The notes: generated by a model not told the origin, from the sequence alone. A stretch of 64,000 nucleotides of DNA from Acidiferrimicrobium sp. IK (GCF_025499425.1 NZ_JAIMCB010000012.1:1-64000); one strand, 5' to 3'. Shown: positions 34,828-43,614, counted from the stretch's first letter. Program-made: numbers and translations.

Positions 34828-35684
34828 CCTCGGTTTCCGATCAGTCGGGAGGCCAGCAGCAAGATCCCGAAGCCGAGGACGATGCCCACGAAGCCTTCGG
34901 CGATCGGACCGAAGTGGGAGATGCCCAGGCCACCGGCGTTGGTCGGGTTGTGAAGGTACTGCACGTACTGGGCGATGGCCGACACCTGCTGATTGCTGAG
35001 CTGGCCGGAGCCGAACACCGGCATCGGCATCGGGCCGACCCGCACCGCCTCCGCCACCTGGGTGAGGCTGGCGTTGTGGAGGCTCGGGATCACGTTGCCC
35101 TTCGACAGCATCCCGCCGGACCCGGCCGCCTGGTGGCACTGGGCGCAGTTGAGCGAGAAGTACCGTTCGCCGTCGGAGAGGTTGACGCAGCCCGACGGGG
35201 TGCCGGGCGAGGTGCAAAGCGGGGCCACCGTCGGGATGCCCGGCCCGGTCGCGGCCACGTGGTTGATCTGGGGCAGGGCGTTGATGTAGGCGACCAGCTG
35301 GCGGGTCTGGGCCGCGTCGAAGTACGAGTGGTGGCGCAGCGCCTGGTCGTGGGGGTTGTTGAGCGGCATCCGGCCGGTGGAGATGTAGAAGTCGGCCGCG
35401 GCCGCGCCGGCGGTGATCAGCTGAGGCGAGCCGTTGGTCCCGCCGACGCCGTTGACGCCGTGGCAGCTTTGGCAGTGGGCGGCGTAGAGCTGCTCGCCGG
35501 CCGCGATGTCCTGAGGGCTGGTGGACACCGTGGCGTCGGCGCCGCGCGCCGCGCCTCCGGTGAGGGCCATGAACGCGAACGCCGCGACCCCGAGGGCCAG
35601 CACGACGGCCGGGCCGGCGAGGACCCGCCGGCCGGTGCCCCGGCCTCGCAGCACCCGCCGCACGATCTTGCGGGTCCGGGTCAC
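34824..35684 (-). CDS. qcrC: Diheme cytochrome c subunit of bc1 complex
   Basis: The 286-residue subunit has an N-terminal helix (AGPAVVLALGVAAFAFMAL), two c-type heme motifs (CQSCH at about residue 75, CAQCH at about 175) with distal methionines (GRMPL, VGPMPMPVF), and a C-terminal anchor (GFVGIVLGFGILLLASRL). The second heme hands electrons directly to CuA of CtaC, which replaces soluble cytochrome c. The GTG at 35684 overlaps the ctaE stop (GTGA). Confidence 0.95.
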   Translation of the reverse strand: MTRTRKIVRRVLRGRGTGRRVLAGPAVVLALGVAAFAFMALTGGAARGADATVSTSPQDIAAGEQLYAAHCQSCHGVNGVGGTNGSPQLITAGAAAADFYISTGRMPLNNPHDQALRHHSYFDAAQTRQLVAYINALPQINHVAATGPGIPTVAPLCTSPGTPSGCVNLSDGERYFSLNCAQCHQAAGSGGMLSKGNVIPSLHNASLTQVAEAVRVGPMPMPVFGSGQLSNQQVSAIAQYVQYLHNPTNAGGLGISHFGPIAEGFVGIVLGFGILLLASRLIGNRG

Positions 35685-36307
35685 TTGAGCAGGAAGATAG
35701 CGGCGAACAGGGCGATCCATACGACATCCACGAAGTGCCAGTAGTAGGACAAGAACTCGACTGCGGGGGCGGTGCGGTGACCGAAGTGCTTGGACTTCTT
35801 CGCCCGGATCCCCATCACGACCATGCCGAACAGGCCGCCGAAGACGTGCAGGGCGTGGATGCCGGTGAGCACGTAGAAGCAGCTGGTCCAGGCGTTCTGG
35901 TCAATCGGGAACGGCCGGCTCATGTAGTCGGAGATCTGCATCCCGTCGAAGAGCGCCCCGAGGCAGAACGTCAGCGCCAGCCACCCGAGGAACCCGGCCC
36001 GGTCGCCGCGCACGGTCCGCCCGACCGCCATCTGCATGGTGCCGGATGACACGACCAGAAGGATCGTGGCGTAGAGCACCGTGTGGACGTCGAGGATGTC
36101 GCCCTTCGGCGGCCATACCGGCGTCGACGCGCGCAGCGTGAAGAAGGCGGCGAAGAGGCCGGAGAAGAACATCAGCTCCGACGCCAACCACACGATGACC
36201 CCGACGTTCAGCAGCGCCGGACGGTAATCCGCAGGATTGACCGGCTTGATGAGCGGAGGGGAAGCGGCTGTGGCCACCGGAGCCCCGGACGGGGAGATCG
36301 CAGTCAC
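35681..36307 (-). CDS. ctaE: Cytochrome c oxidase subunit III
   Basis: The 208-residue protein has five membrane helices in the actinobacterial short subunit III pattern: GVIVWLASELMFFSGLFAAFF, TILLVVSSGTMQMAV, LALTFCLGALFDGMQ, GIHALHVFGGLFGMVVMGI and VEFLSYYWHFVDVVWIALFA. The conserved Glu (ASELMFF) and His (YYWHFVDVVW) are present. The GTG at 36307 is chosen because the longer open frame (to 36412) crosses into the divergent promoter of ctaG. It heads the qcr operon. Confidence 0.93.
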   Translation of the reverse strand: MTAISPSGAPVATAASPPLIKPVNPADYRPALLNVGVIVWLASELMFFSGLFAAFFTLRASTPVWPPKGDILDVHTVLYATILLVVSSGTMQMAVGRTVRGDRAGFLGWLALTFCLGALFDGMQISDYMSRPFPIDQNAWTSCFYVLTGIHALHVFGGLFGMVVMGIRAKKSKHFGHRTAPAVEFLSYYWHFVDVVWIALFAAIFLLK

Positions 36308-36395
36308 TGGAGTATTTCTACACAACGGAGGGTCCTCAACCCAAGCTGGGGGCCCGCCTGCGCTCAGCGGGGGCCGGGCGGTAGCGTTCCAGGCG

Positions 36396-37328
36396 ATGGT
36401 TTCCCTGCACATCGAGCCCGCCGCGTGGGTGGTGCTCGCCGCTGCTGTAGCCGGTTACCGGGTCGGGGTGGTGCGCCTGGCGGGGCGCTCGATCGCCTGG
36501 CCGTGGTGGCGCAGCGCCGCCTTCGCGGCCGCGGTGGTCACCGTTTTCGTGGCCACCACCTCGCCGCTGCCGGCCGACGCCGCGTCGGACCCGGCCCAGG
36601 GGGCGATCGCCCAGGTCCTGCTGCTGATGCTGGCGCCGCTGCTGCTGGCGTGGGCCGCCCCCCACACCTTGGCGTTGGAGGCGGGCGGGCGGGTCACCGC
36701 CCGCCGGCTGCGGGCCGTCATCGAGAGCCGGGCGCTGCGGGCGCTCACCTACCCGGTCGCGGCGTGGCTGCTCTACGCCGGGGTGCTGGCGGTCATCTAC
36801 GGCACCAGCTTCTACACCGACGCGGCCCGCCACGAGATCATCGGCCAGCCGCTGCAGGTCCTGCTCCTGGCCCTCGGCTGCCTGTTCTTGTGGCCGGTGT
36901 TCGGCGCCGATCCCCTCCCCCGCCGGCTTCACCCGGTCCCGGCCATGGGCTACCTGCTGGCCCTGCTCCCCTACTTCACGCTGCTCGGCTTCGCCATCGA
37001 GAGCCAGGGGGCGGCCAAGGTCGTCGCCGCCCACGGCGCGATCCAAGCCGCCGCCAACCTGGGCTCGGATCTGGAAGGCGCCGGCGGGGTGCTCTGGACC
37101 GTCGGCGGGCTGGGCGCGATCTGCCTGACGATCATGGTCCTGGTCGGCTGGCTGCGGACCGAGGAGCGGGCGACGCCCAACCGGGAGACCGGCCTCGACC
37201 CCGCCGCGGTGGCGCAGCTCACCGCGTGGAGGGAGCAGCGCGCCGCGGCCGCCGAGGAGGAAGCGTCGCGCCGGGCCGCGCTGGCCGAGGCGCTGGCCTC
37301 CCGCCGGTCCAAGCCCGCCTCCACGTGA
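36396..37328 (+). CDS. CtaG-family membrane protein (caa3-type oxidase assembly)
   Basis: The 310-residue protein has seven to eight hydrophobic helices matching the CtaG_2/Caa3_CtaG family: WVVLAAAVAGYRVGVVRL; AIAQVLLLMLAPLLLAWAAP, which holds the conserved LAP; then YLLALLPYFTLLGFAI. The family is linked to copper delivery to heme-copper oxidases. The gene diverges from ctaE with 88 bases between the starts. The C-terminus is a charged Ala/Glu/Arg helix. The ATG is at 36396, and the stop overlaps ilvA by 3 bases. Confidence 0.85.
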   Translation: MVSLHIEPAAWVVLAAAVAGYRVGVVRLAGRSIAWPWWRSAAFAAAVVTVFVATTSPLPADAASDPAQGAIAQVLLLMLAPLLLAWAAPHTLALEAGGRVTARRLRAVIESRALRALTYPVAAWLLYAGVLAVIYGTSFYTDAARHEIIGQPLQVLLLALGCLFLWPVFGADPLPRRLHPVPAMGYLLALLPYFTLLGFAIESQGAAKVVAAHGAIQAAANLGSDLEGAGGVLWTVGGLGAICLTIMVLVGWLRTEERATPNRETGLDPAAVAQLTAWREQRAAAAEEEASRRAALAEALASRRSKPAST

Positions 37329-38569
37329 CCCCGCACCCGGGCGCCCCTCCCCGCCCGGACCCGGACCTGATCCTGACCGCCCTCTCCGAGATCAGCGCCG
37401 CCCGCCAGCGAGTCGCGCCGGTGCTGCGCCCGACGCCGGTGGACCACTCCGACTCCCTCTCCCGGGTCGCGGGCCGCCCGGTCCTGCTCAAAGCCGAGTA
37501 CCTGCAGCGCACCGGGTCGTTCAAGATCCGGGGGGCGTACAACCGGATCTGCCAGCTCCCGCCGGGCGTCGAGGTGGTCGCGGCGTCCGCGGGTAACCAC
37601 GCCCAAGGCGTCGCCTTGGCCGCGGCGCTCACCGGCCGGCACTCGACGATCTTCATGCCGGCCACCGCGGCGCTGCCCAAGACCGAGGCGACCCGGGCTT
37701 ACGGGGCGACGGTACGCCTGGAGGGCGAGGTCGTCGACGACTGCATCCTGGCCGCCCAGGCGTTCGCCGCGGAGCGCGGCGCGGTGTTCGTGCCGCCCTT
37801 CGACGACCCCGACATCATCGCCGGGCAGGCCACCCTCGGCCTCGAGGTCGCCGAGGAGGCCCCCGACGCCGAGGTGGTCGTAGTTCCAGTCGGCGGCGGC
37901 GGGCTCCTGGCCGGGACCGCGGCCGCCCTGCACCACGTCGCTGCCCACGTCCGCGTCGTCGGGGTGGAGGCCGCCGGTGCGGCGAGCCTGTCGGCTGCGC
38001 TGGCCGCGGGCCGGCCGGTGCTGCTCGACAGCGTCGCCACGATGGCCGACGGGATCGCGGTGCGGATGGTGTCGGAGCTGACCCTGGCCCACGCCCAGGC
38101 CTACGTCGACGAGGTGGTGACCGTCGACGAGGAGGAGATCAGCCGGGCGATGCTGCTGCTCGTCGAGCGGGCCAAAGGCGTGGTCGAGCCGTCCGGAGCG
38201 GCGGCCCTGGCCGCGATCCTCGCCGGGCGGGTACCCGGCCACGGGCCGGCCCTCGCGGTGCTCTCGGGCGGCAACGTCGACCCGCTGCTGCTCACCAAGC
38301 TGATCAACCACGGCCTGACCGCGGCCGGTCGGTACCTGGTGCTGCGCATCGTCGTCGGGGACCGGCCCGGCGCGCTGGCCGGCCTCACCGCGCAGCTGGC
38401 CGCCATGCGCCTGAACGTCCTCGACGTCGAGCATCACCGAAGCGGCCGGGCCCTGGCCCTGACCGAGGTGGAGGTCGCGGTGACCGTCGAGACCCGCGAC
38501 CACGAGCACCACCGGGAGATCCTCCGGGAGCTGGCCGACGCCGGCTACCAGGCCGAACCGCTCAGCTGA
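37325..38569 (+). CDS. ilvA: Threonine ammonia-lyase with ACT domain
   Basis: This PLP enzyme deaminates threonine to 2-oxobutyrate, the first step to isoleucine (or a catabolic step). At 414 residues, the Schiff-base lysine is in RTGSFKIRGAYNRI, ASAGNHAQGVALAA is the substrate loop and VPVGGGGLLAGTAAAL binds the cofactor phosphate. A single C-terminal ACT domain (LVLRIVVGDRPGALAGLTAQL) is about 75 residues long, as in the short, catabolic-like or actinobacterial form. The GTG at 37325 overlaps the ctaG stop. Confidence 0.93.
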   Translation: MTPHPGAPPRPDPDLILTALSEISAARQRVAPVLRPTPVDHSDSLSRVAGRPVLLKAEYLQRTGSFKIRGAYNRICQLPPGVEVVAASAGNHAQGVALAAALTGRHSTIFMPATAALPKTEATRAYGATVRLEGEVVDDCILAAQAFAAERGAVFVPPFDDPDIIAGQATLGLEVAEEAPDAEVVVVPVGGGGLLAGTAAALHHVAAHVRVVGVEAAGAASLSAALAAGRPVLLDSVATMADGIAVRMVSELTLAHAQAYVDEVVTVDEEEISRAMLLLVERAKGVVEPSGAAALAAILAGRVPGHGPALAVLSGGNVDPLLLTKLINHGLTAAGRYLVLRIVVGDRPGALAGLTAQLAAMRLNVLDVEHHRSGRALALTEVEVAVTVETRDHEHHREILRELADAGYQAEPLS

Positions 38570-38618
38570 CCCGGCCCCGACCGAAGTGGGATCGGGCGGT
38601 CTCGGGTACACCTCCGCT

Positions 38619-39551
38619 ATGACCGTCCCCGACACCCAGACCTCCGCCGCCGCGGCGGTCGACACCGGCGGCCGGCGCCGGGCGCCGCTGTCGGGCCCCG
38701 GTGACCGCCCCTCCACCGCCCAGCCGAAGGCCGCGGGGTGGCACCCGGTTGAGTGGGCGTGCGAGTTCGGGGGGACCGCCTTCCAGCTGTTTGTCGGTTT
38801 CGGGGCCGTCGCAGCGTTCGAGAGCAGCCACTCGCCCCTCCGAGCGGACCTGCCGGCCGGGGTCAGGCTGGCGGTCATCGGCGCGATCTTCGGGTTGCTG
38901 GGCGCCGCGGTAGCGGTGTCTCCCGCCGGCAAGCGCAGCGGGGCCCATCTCAACCCGGCGGTCACGTTGGCGTTCGCGCTGCGGGGGCACACCGGGTGGC
39001 GCGACGTCGCGGGGTTCGTGGCCGGCCAGGTGTGCGGCGCACTCCTGGCGGCCGCGGCGTTCTCCGCCGCGTGGAGGTCCTGGGCGAGCAGCGTCCACAC
39101 CGCCCGCACCATCCCCGAGGCCGGTCTCCCCGGATGGGGGGTCGTCGCGGTCGAAGCCGGGCTGGCCGCCGGTTTGATCCTGACCATCCTGACGATGCTG
39201 TCGTCGTCGACGACGGCCCGCTGGACGCCGCTGGTCGTGACCGGCGCGCTGGCCGGGCTGATCTGGGCCGGGGCGCCCGAGACCGGGGCCAGCATGAACC
39301 CGGCCCGAACGTTCGGGCCGGACCTGGTCGCCGGGAACTTCGCCTTCTTCTGGGCCTACCTGGCCGGTCCCCTGACCGGGGCGACGGTCGCGGTCGTGGC
39401 TTTCCGTCTCCTGGGGGCGGTCGGAGCGCTCGGGCGGGACTGGCACACCCTCACCGCGAAGCTGTTCCACGACCCCGACTATCCCTCTATTCACGCCACG
39501 GCCCTTCCCGCCCAGGCCGCAACACCGTCACCCGGGCGGCCCTCCGGCTGA
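38619..39551 (+). CDS. MIP-family aquaporin/glycerol channel
   Basis: This 310-residue six-helix channel has both NPA boxes: SGAHLNPAVTLAFALRG at about residue 105 and TGASMNPARTFGPDLVAG at about 220. The residues after the second box (R-T-F) fit aquaporin-type selectivity better than glycerol facilitators, which usually have D. It has a long, disordered N-terminus (TSAAAAVDTGGRRRAPL) and a C-terminal cytoplasmic tail. The ATG at 38619 is preferred over a GTG at 38586. Its 3' half is duplicated almost exactly at 45716-46254. Confidence 0.9.
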   Translation: MTVPDTQTSAAAAVDTGGRRRAPLSGPGDRPSTAQPKAAGWHPVEWACEFGGTAFQLFVGFGAVAAFESSHSPLRADLPAGVRLAVIGAIFGLLGAAVAVSPAGKRSGAHLNPAVTLAFALRGHTGWRDVAGFVAGQVCGALLAAAAFSAAWRSWASSVHTARTIPEAGLPGWGVVAVEAGLAAGLILTILTMLSSSTTARWTPLVVTGALAGLIWAGAPETGASMNPARTFGPDLVAGNFAFFWAYLAGPLTGATVAVVAFRLLGAVGALGRDWHTLTAKLFHDPDYPSIHATALPAQAATPSPGRPSG

Positions 39552-39639
39552 CCATGCCCGCGGACATCCGCCTCGCCGCGCCCGCCGGTCATCTCGTCGG
39601 GGTCGAAGGCGGCGGGGACCGGCTCCCTGCTCGAGATTC

Positions 39640-39815
39640 GACTGCCAGTTGTCCACGACGGTCGGTGCGCAAGTGGCAGCGGGGCGCCGCGCCCGCCCGC
39701 ACCGCCCGTGTCGACTGCGCCGGGGCCGCTACCGCACGCCCCGCTCACCCGGGTACGGAGGCGAAGCGCTCCCCGAGCGAACGGGTGAGGGGGGGCCACA
39801 GCACCTGATCGTGGC
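39640..39815 (-). pseudogene. Fragment duplicating the 3' end of the metallo-beta-lactamase gene
   Basis: About 175 bases match 40520-40690, the last coding bases and downstream flank of the lactonase-like gene (shared CCAGTTGTCC, AAGTGGCAGC, GGAGGCGAAGCGCTCCCC and AACGGGTGAG, among others) with roughly 80-85% identity by eye. It has the same orientation and no complete frame. With 40520-40690 it forms a direct repeat that brackets the VapBC-like module. Confidence 0.8.
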
Positions 39816-39838
39816 GTCTAGGTGCGCGGGGAGCCCGG

Positions 39839-40227
39839 TTACTCGAGGCGGGTAACGGTGCCGATTCTGTCGATGCTGCGATCGAACGAGGCCACGACGT
39901 CGACCCCGCTGCGCTCGGCGCTGGCCACGAGGTAGGCCTCGGCGAAGTCGAGCCGGTCGAGCTCGTACACCTCCGCGGCTCGCCGTAATAGCCCGACGTC
40001 GAGAACCTGCACCGCCTCGAACGCCGAGAAGGCCCGGATCAATTCGGCGATCCTGGACCGCTCCAATTCGTAGAAGGACTCGAGGACATACACGGTTTCC
40101 GCCACGATCAGATCGAGAGGAGAAGCTCGTCGGCGTTCCGGAGGAACCGGGTGGCACGAGCGGCGAGGTCGGGCGGGTCACCGGTCAGGTGACGAATCAG
40201 GACGTTGGTGTCGACAAAGGCGGTCAC
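39839..40227 (-). pseudogene. PIN-domain toxin (VapC-like) with a -1 frameshift
   Basis: A GTG at 40227, overlapping the antitoxin stop, opens TAFVDTNVLIRHLTGDPPDL, a perfect PIN N-terminus. It hits a stop at the LLLS/DLIVAETVYVLE junction. A missing base near 40111-40118 (CTCTCGATCTG where CTCTCCGATCTG is expected) shifts the frame; the rest of the domain (VYVLESFYELERSR, LDFAEAYLVASAERSG, DVVASFDRSIDRI) continues in the next frame. The total is 389 bases, one short of 130 codons. The toxin is inactive unless this is a sequencing error or the site is a programmed shift. Confidence 0.85.
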
Positions 40228-40472
40228 CGCCGAGCCTCACTCCGGACCCGACGGGTTCGCGCCAGCACCTCTTCCCACGGGACGCCACTCTTGCCGACTG
40301 GGACCGGCACGCTGCCGGCCAGCTCCAAGAGGTCCGGGGTGCGGGAGAGCACCGCCCGCTGTCCTTCGACGCGGAACACCACCGCGTCCCCGTCCTGCAG
40401 CCCCAGTGCCTCGCGCACGCCTTTAGGGATGGTGACCTGCCCTTTGGTGCTCATCCGAGCGGCTGCTTCCAT
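40224..40472 (-). CDS. SpoVT/AbrB-fold antitoxin
   Basis: The 82-residue protein begins with the AbrB swapped-hairpin signature MSTKGQVTIPKGVREALGLQ, then DGDAVVFRVEGQRAVL. A C-terminal tail (VPWEEVLARTRRVRSEARR) would bind the PIN toxin. The ATG at 40472 has an AAGGAG Shine-Dalgarno 7 bases upstream. It remains intact although its toxin partner is frameshifted. Confidence 0.9.
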   Translation of the reverse strand: MEAAARMSTKGQVTIPKGVREALGLQDGDAVVFRVEGQRAVLSRTPDLLELAGSVPVPVGKSGVPWEEVLARTRRVRSEARR

Positions 40473-40609
40473 CGCGACTCCTTACCTGCTCCCGAAAGTA
40501 GGGATACGTCTTCGGCTCAAGACCGGACCGCCAGTTGTCCCCGGCCGTCGGTGCACAAGTGGCAGCCCGGCACCGCCTGCGTCTCCGGCGCCGGTACCGC
40601 ACGAACAGT

Positions 40610-41428
40610 TCACAACCCCTGCACGGAGGCGAAGCGCTCCCCCAGCGAACGGGTGAGGCGGGGCCACACCACCGGGTCGTGGCCCGGGACCACCTGGTAT
40701 CCCTTCTCCGCGGCGATCGCCTTCAGGCGCCGGATCGGCTCGACGGTGTCGGGCGCCTCGACTCCGATGAACCCGCCGACGGGCAGCTCCCGGTCGATGT
40801 TTTCGGTCAGGTCGGCGGCGTCGAAGGCGAAGACAAGCCCGCCGCCACCGACCGACTCGTCGAGGTCGACCACGAAGCTTTGATGGCCGGGGGTGTGCCC
40901 GGCGGTCAAGACGGCGGTCACGCCGGGGGCGATCTGCGAGTCTCCGTCGGCCAGCCGCCAGTCGATGGCGGGGTCGTCGAAGTCGACACGGAAGATCCCG
41001 TTGCGTTCCGGCCCGTCACCCTCCGACAGCCCGTAGGCCAGCTCGGCGCGCTGCGCGTGAACCGGGGTGCGCCCGGCGAAGTGGCGGAGGCCGCCGGCGT
41101 GGTCGTTGTGCAGATGGCTCACCGCGACCTCGACGATCTCCTCCATCGCGATGCCGGCTCCGGCCAGCGCCTCTTCGAGCGGCTCGCCGGGGCCGGGCAG
41201 GACCGGCCGGAACGCCGGGTCGCCGTGGAATCGCCGGCGCAGCTGCGGGTCGGTGATCAGCGCCGGGTTGAACCCGGTGTCGACCAGCAGCCATCCCCCG
41301 TCGCATTGCAGCAGCACGCCGGGTACCGGCTCCAGGATCCGCCGGTCGGGTGACGCTCCGTGGATGGACACCGACAGCGGTAGGTCCTCCCATCCAAGCG
41401 TGAGGAGCACGACCCGGCGGACGCCCAT
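40610..41428 (-). CDS. Metallo-beta-lactamase-fold hydrolase, N-acyl homoserine lactonase-like
   Basis: The 272-residue zinc hydrolase has the dinuclear-site motif SHLHNDHAGG at about residue 105, GHTPGHQS at about 175, an Asp in AFDAADL at about 210 and His in VVPGHDPVVW at about 255. This is the AiiA/AttM-like arrangement seen in quorum-quenching lactonases. The substrate is uncertain; other lactones or esters are possible. Its 3' end and 5' part are copied as fragments at 39640-39815 and 46282-46405. It lies upstream of nothing co-directional within 150 bases, so it is probably a single gene. Confidence 0.88.
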   Translation of the reverse strand: MGVRRVVLLTLGWEDLPLSVSIHGASPDRRILEPVPGVLLQCDGGWLLVDTGFNPALITDPQLRRRFHGDPAFRPVLPGPGEPLEEALAGAGIAMEEIVEVAVSHLHNDHAGGLRHFAGRTPVHAQRAELAYGLSEGDGPERNGIFRVDFDDPAIDWRLADGDSQIAPGVTAVLTAGHTPGHQSFVVDLDESVGGGGLVFAFDAADLTENIDRELPVGGFIGVEAPDTVEPIRRLKAIAAEKGYQVVPGHDPVVWPRLTRSLGERFASVQGL

Positions 41429-41545
41429 GGACGAAACGCTACGTGGTCCGGCCGGCGCCGAACGACCGCCGCGGGCCGGCCGGCACCGGTGCGACAGGCG
41501 ACGAGAAGGTGTCAGCGGGGCGCAACGGGTCGACTGGTCTGGTGG

Positions 41546-42166
41546 TCACCGGCGGTGGGCGGTCTCGAGGGCGAGGAGGGCGCGCTTGGCTTCGACCCCG
41601 CCGGCGTAGCCGCCGGCGCTCCCGTCGCTGCGAACGACCCGATGACAGGGCACCACGACCGGCACCGGGTTGGTGGCGCACGCGGTGCCGACCGCCCGTA
41701 CCGCCTTGGGGTTGTCCAGGGCTGCCGCCACCGCGGCGTAGGAGGCCGTCGAGCCGTATCGGAGATCGGCGAGCCGGGCGAGGACCAGACGGCGGAACCC
41801 TTGCGCGAGCTGCAGATCGAGGGGTAGGTCGAAGCGGTGGCGACGCCCGGAGAAGTACTCGTCCAGCTGCCGGGCCGCCGGGTCGAGCCGCGAAGGGGCT
41901 CGCAGCACTCGAGGGCTTACCCGGCGGGCAAGGTCGTCGAGCACTGCCTCGTGGCCTTGGACGGCGAACGCGACGCGGACGACTCCCGCCGGGGTCGCCG
42001 CGACGAGGAGCGGCCCGACGGGGGTGTCGACGATCCGGTAGGCGACGTCGAGCAGATCTTCGCCCAGGGCCGCTTCGACGAGCCTGGCGTGGAGGCGTTC
42101 TAGCGCCTGGACCGACTGGTCGCTGTTCCGGCCCAGGCGGGTGAGAATGTCGCGCTCGAAGCTCAT
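41546..42166 (-). CDS. ogt: Methylated-DNA--protein-cysteine methyltransferase
   Basis: The 206-residue suicide enzyme removes O6-alkyl groups from guanine. The active site is VVVPCHRVVRSDGSAGGYAGG at about residues 165-185, preceded by the helix-turn-helix with STASYAAVAAALDNPKAVRAVG. The N-terminal segment (MSFERDILTRLG) is atypical and is conserved in the duplicate fragment at 54918-54993. The ATG at 42166 overlaps the sigma-factor stop (ATGA), so the two are co-translated. Confidence 0.93.
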   Translation of the reverse strand: MSFERDILTRLGRNSDQSVQALERLHARLVEAALGEDLLDVAYRIVDTPVGPLLVAATPAGVVRVAFAVQGHEAVLDDLARRVSPRVLRAPSRLDPAARQLDEYFSGRRHRFDLPLDLQLAQGFRRLVLARLADLRYGSTASYAAVAAALDNPKAVRAVGTACATNPVPVVVPCHRVVRSDGSAGGYAGGVEAKRALLALETAHRR

Positions 42167-42642
42167 GATGTCTCCCGGGTCACAGTCGAGCGAAGCGCCC
42201 GCATCCCGTCGGCCGCGGCTCTTCGCGCCGCGGCTTCGCTCGAGTCGAGGAGCTGGCCGACCTCGGCGTAGGGAAGGCCGGCCAAATAGTGGTACACGAC
42301 GGCTCCCCGTTGTTTGGTTGGCAACGCGACGACGGCGTTCCACAGGTCCTCGTCTCCGACCTCCGGCTCAGCGCCGAGCACGAGAGCCTCGGGGGGAGGG
42401 TCGACTGGTAGCGGCGAACGGTTGAGCTTTCGGATGTGATCGATCGCCTTTCGGTGCGCGATGGTGGCGAGCCAGCCGCGCACGTTGCTGCCGGGTTCCA
42501 GTCTGGGATAGGCGCCTAGTGCGGCCAGGAAGGTCTCGGACCACACGTCGTCGGCGTCATGGGCGCCGACCATCGCTCGACAGATCCGCAGCACGGTCGC
42601 CCCGTGTTCGGTGACGACGACTTCGAAGGGCGGGAGGCTCAC
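42163..42642 (-). CDS. ECF-type RNA polymerase sigma factor paired with ogt
   Basis: The 159-residue factor has region 2 (VLRICRAMVGAHDADDVWSETFLAAL, then VRGWLATIAHRKAIDHIRKL) and region 4 (LPTKQRGAVVYHYLAGLPYAEVGQLLDSSEAAARRAAADGM). It overlaps ogt by 4 nt. Sigma-like proteins placed directly before an MGMT occur in several actinobacteria, which suggests a local alkylation or stress response. No anti-sigma gene is adjacent. The 202 bases between it and the divergent DUF1203 gene hold the likely promoters, but I could not assign them. Confidence 0.87.
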   Translation of the reverse strand: MSLPPFEVVVTEHGATVLRICRAMVGAHDADDVWSETFLAALGAYPRLEPGSNVRGWLATIAHRKAIDHIRKLNRSPLPVDPPPEALVLGAEPEVGDEDLWNAVVALPTKQRGAVVYHYLAGLPYAEVGQLLDSSEAAARRAAADGMRALRSTVTRETS

Positions 42643-42844
42643 CCTCGGTCACCGGGGGATACCAGACGAGGAGGCGATGTCCGCAGAAGCCGACCGGGCA
42701 TGCCCTATTCAACGTCGGCCAGGCTCGCGACGTGAGACGCGCCACCCGCCGGCACCGACGAATCTCGCGGGCCGCGCCTCACGAAACTTCGTCGCCAGAC
42801 GTTGAGCGTCCGGACACAGCACGCCGATCAAGGAGAGGCTTTCG

Positions 42845-43363
42845 GTGAAGACCAGCTTTCGTATCAAAGCGCTCGACGCCGCCTACCTCGAGGGGGTCAG
42901 GAGCAGAGGCACCGACGAGTTCGGCAACGCCGTGATCGCGGTGGCCAACGAGGAACCCGGCGGCACGCCGCTGCGTTGCTGCCTGCGGGAAGCCGAGATC
43001 GGAGAGAAGGTTGCGCTGATCGCCCACCAGCCGGCGCGCATCGGGGGCCCGTACGCGGAGGTCGGCCCGGTATGGATTCACGCCGATCGCTGCGAGGGTC
43101 ACGGGGCGCCCGACGCCTACCCCGAAGGTTTTCGTCACCGCCGGCTTCTGTTCCGGGCCTACGACGCCCGAGGCAGGCAGGTCGACAACCGGATAGCCGA
43201 AGGGGCCGTCGCCGAGGCCGTCATCGACGGGCTCTTCTCGAGGCCCGACGTCGCGTATATCCACGCCCGCAACGTGCTCGCCGGCTGCTACATGTTCACC
43301 GTCGAACGCGCATCGTGGACCACGCCCGAGACGCGCCGCGGCCCGACGATGATGGTTGGATAA
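42845..43363 (+). CDS. DUF1203-family protein
   Basis: The 172-residue protein matches the DUF1203 layout: FRIKALDAAYLEGV, CCLREAEIGEKVALIAHQP, then GPYAEVGPVWIHADRCEG, FRHRRLLFRAYDARG and VAYIHARNVLAGCYMFTVERA. It has conserved Cys and His residues, but the family function is unknown. The GTG start at 42845 follows AAGGAGAGG. The last about 105 bases recur as a fragment at 54990-55098. A degraded DinB copy begins directly at its stop codon. Confidence 0.85.
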   Translation: MKTSFRIKALDAAYLEGVRSRGTDEFGNAVIAVANEEPGGTPLRCCLREAEIGEKVALIAHQPARIGGPYAEVGPVWIHADRCEGHGAPDAYPEGFRHRRLLFRAYDARGRQVDNRIAEGAVAEAVIDGLFSRPDVAYIHARNVLAGCYMFTVERASWTTPETRRGPTMMVG

Positions 43364-43574
43364 GCGATACCTTCCCGAGTCCCGCAATCCCGGCCTCCTC
43401 GCGCTCCGAGGTCTTCGTCGGCTACCGCGGCTACTTCGGGGCCCGGATCACGCCAAGGTCGGTCAACTCGGCCGTGACGGCCAGCGCAGCAGCCAGTTGC
43501 TTGCCGTCGGCGCCGTCCCCGCCATCCTCAAGCAGATCGTCGAAGCTCGCCGACGTACCGGTCGGCGAGTAGCA
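43364..43574 (+). pseudogene. Internally deleted DinB/DUF664 gene (copy 1)
   Basis: The sequence aligns with the intact DinB gene at 55140-55649. The 5' about 110 bases (SDTFPSP-IP-SSRSEVFVGY) and the last about 45 bases (LADVPVGE followed by TAG) are retained, but about 300 bases in between, including the metal-binding histidines, are deleted. The start codon has become ATA. The pseudogene is followed by a terminator-like hairpin at 43595-43614. Confidence 0.88.
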
Positions 43575-43594
43575 CCAACTCAGCACTACCAACC

Positions 43595-43614
43595 ACCCGA
43601 CCCTTCGGTCGGGT
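43595..43614. terminator. Terminator-like hairpin after the DinB remnant
   Basis: ACCCGACC and GGTCGGGT form a perfect 8-bp stem around a CTTC loop. There is no T-run on either side. The remaining 180 bases to the Fic gene hold no recognisable gene. Confidence 0.5.
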
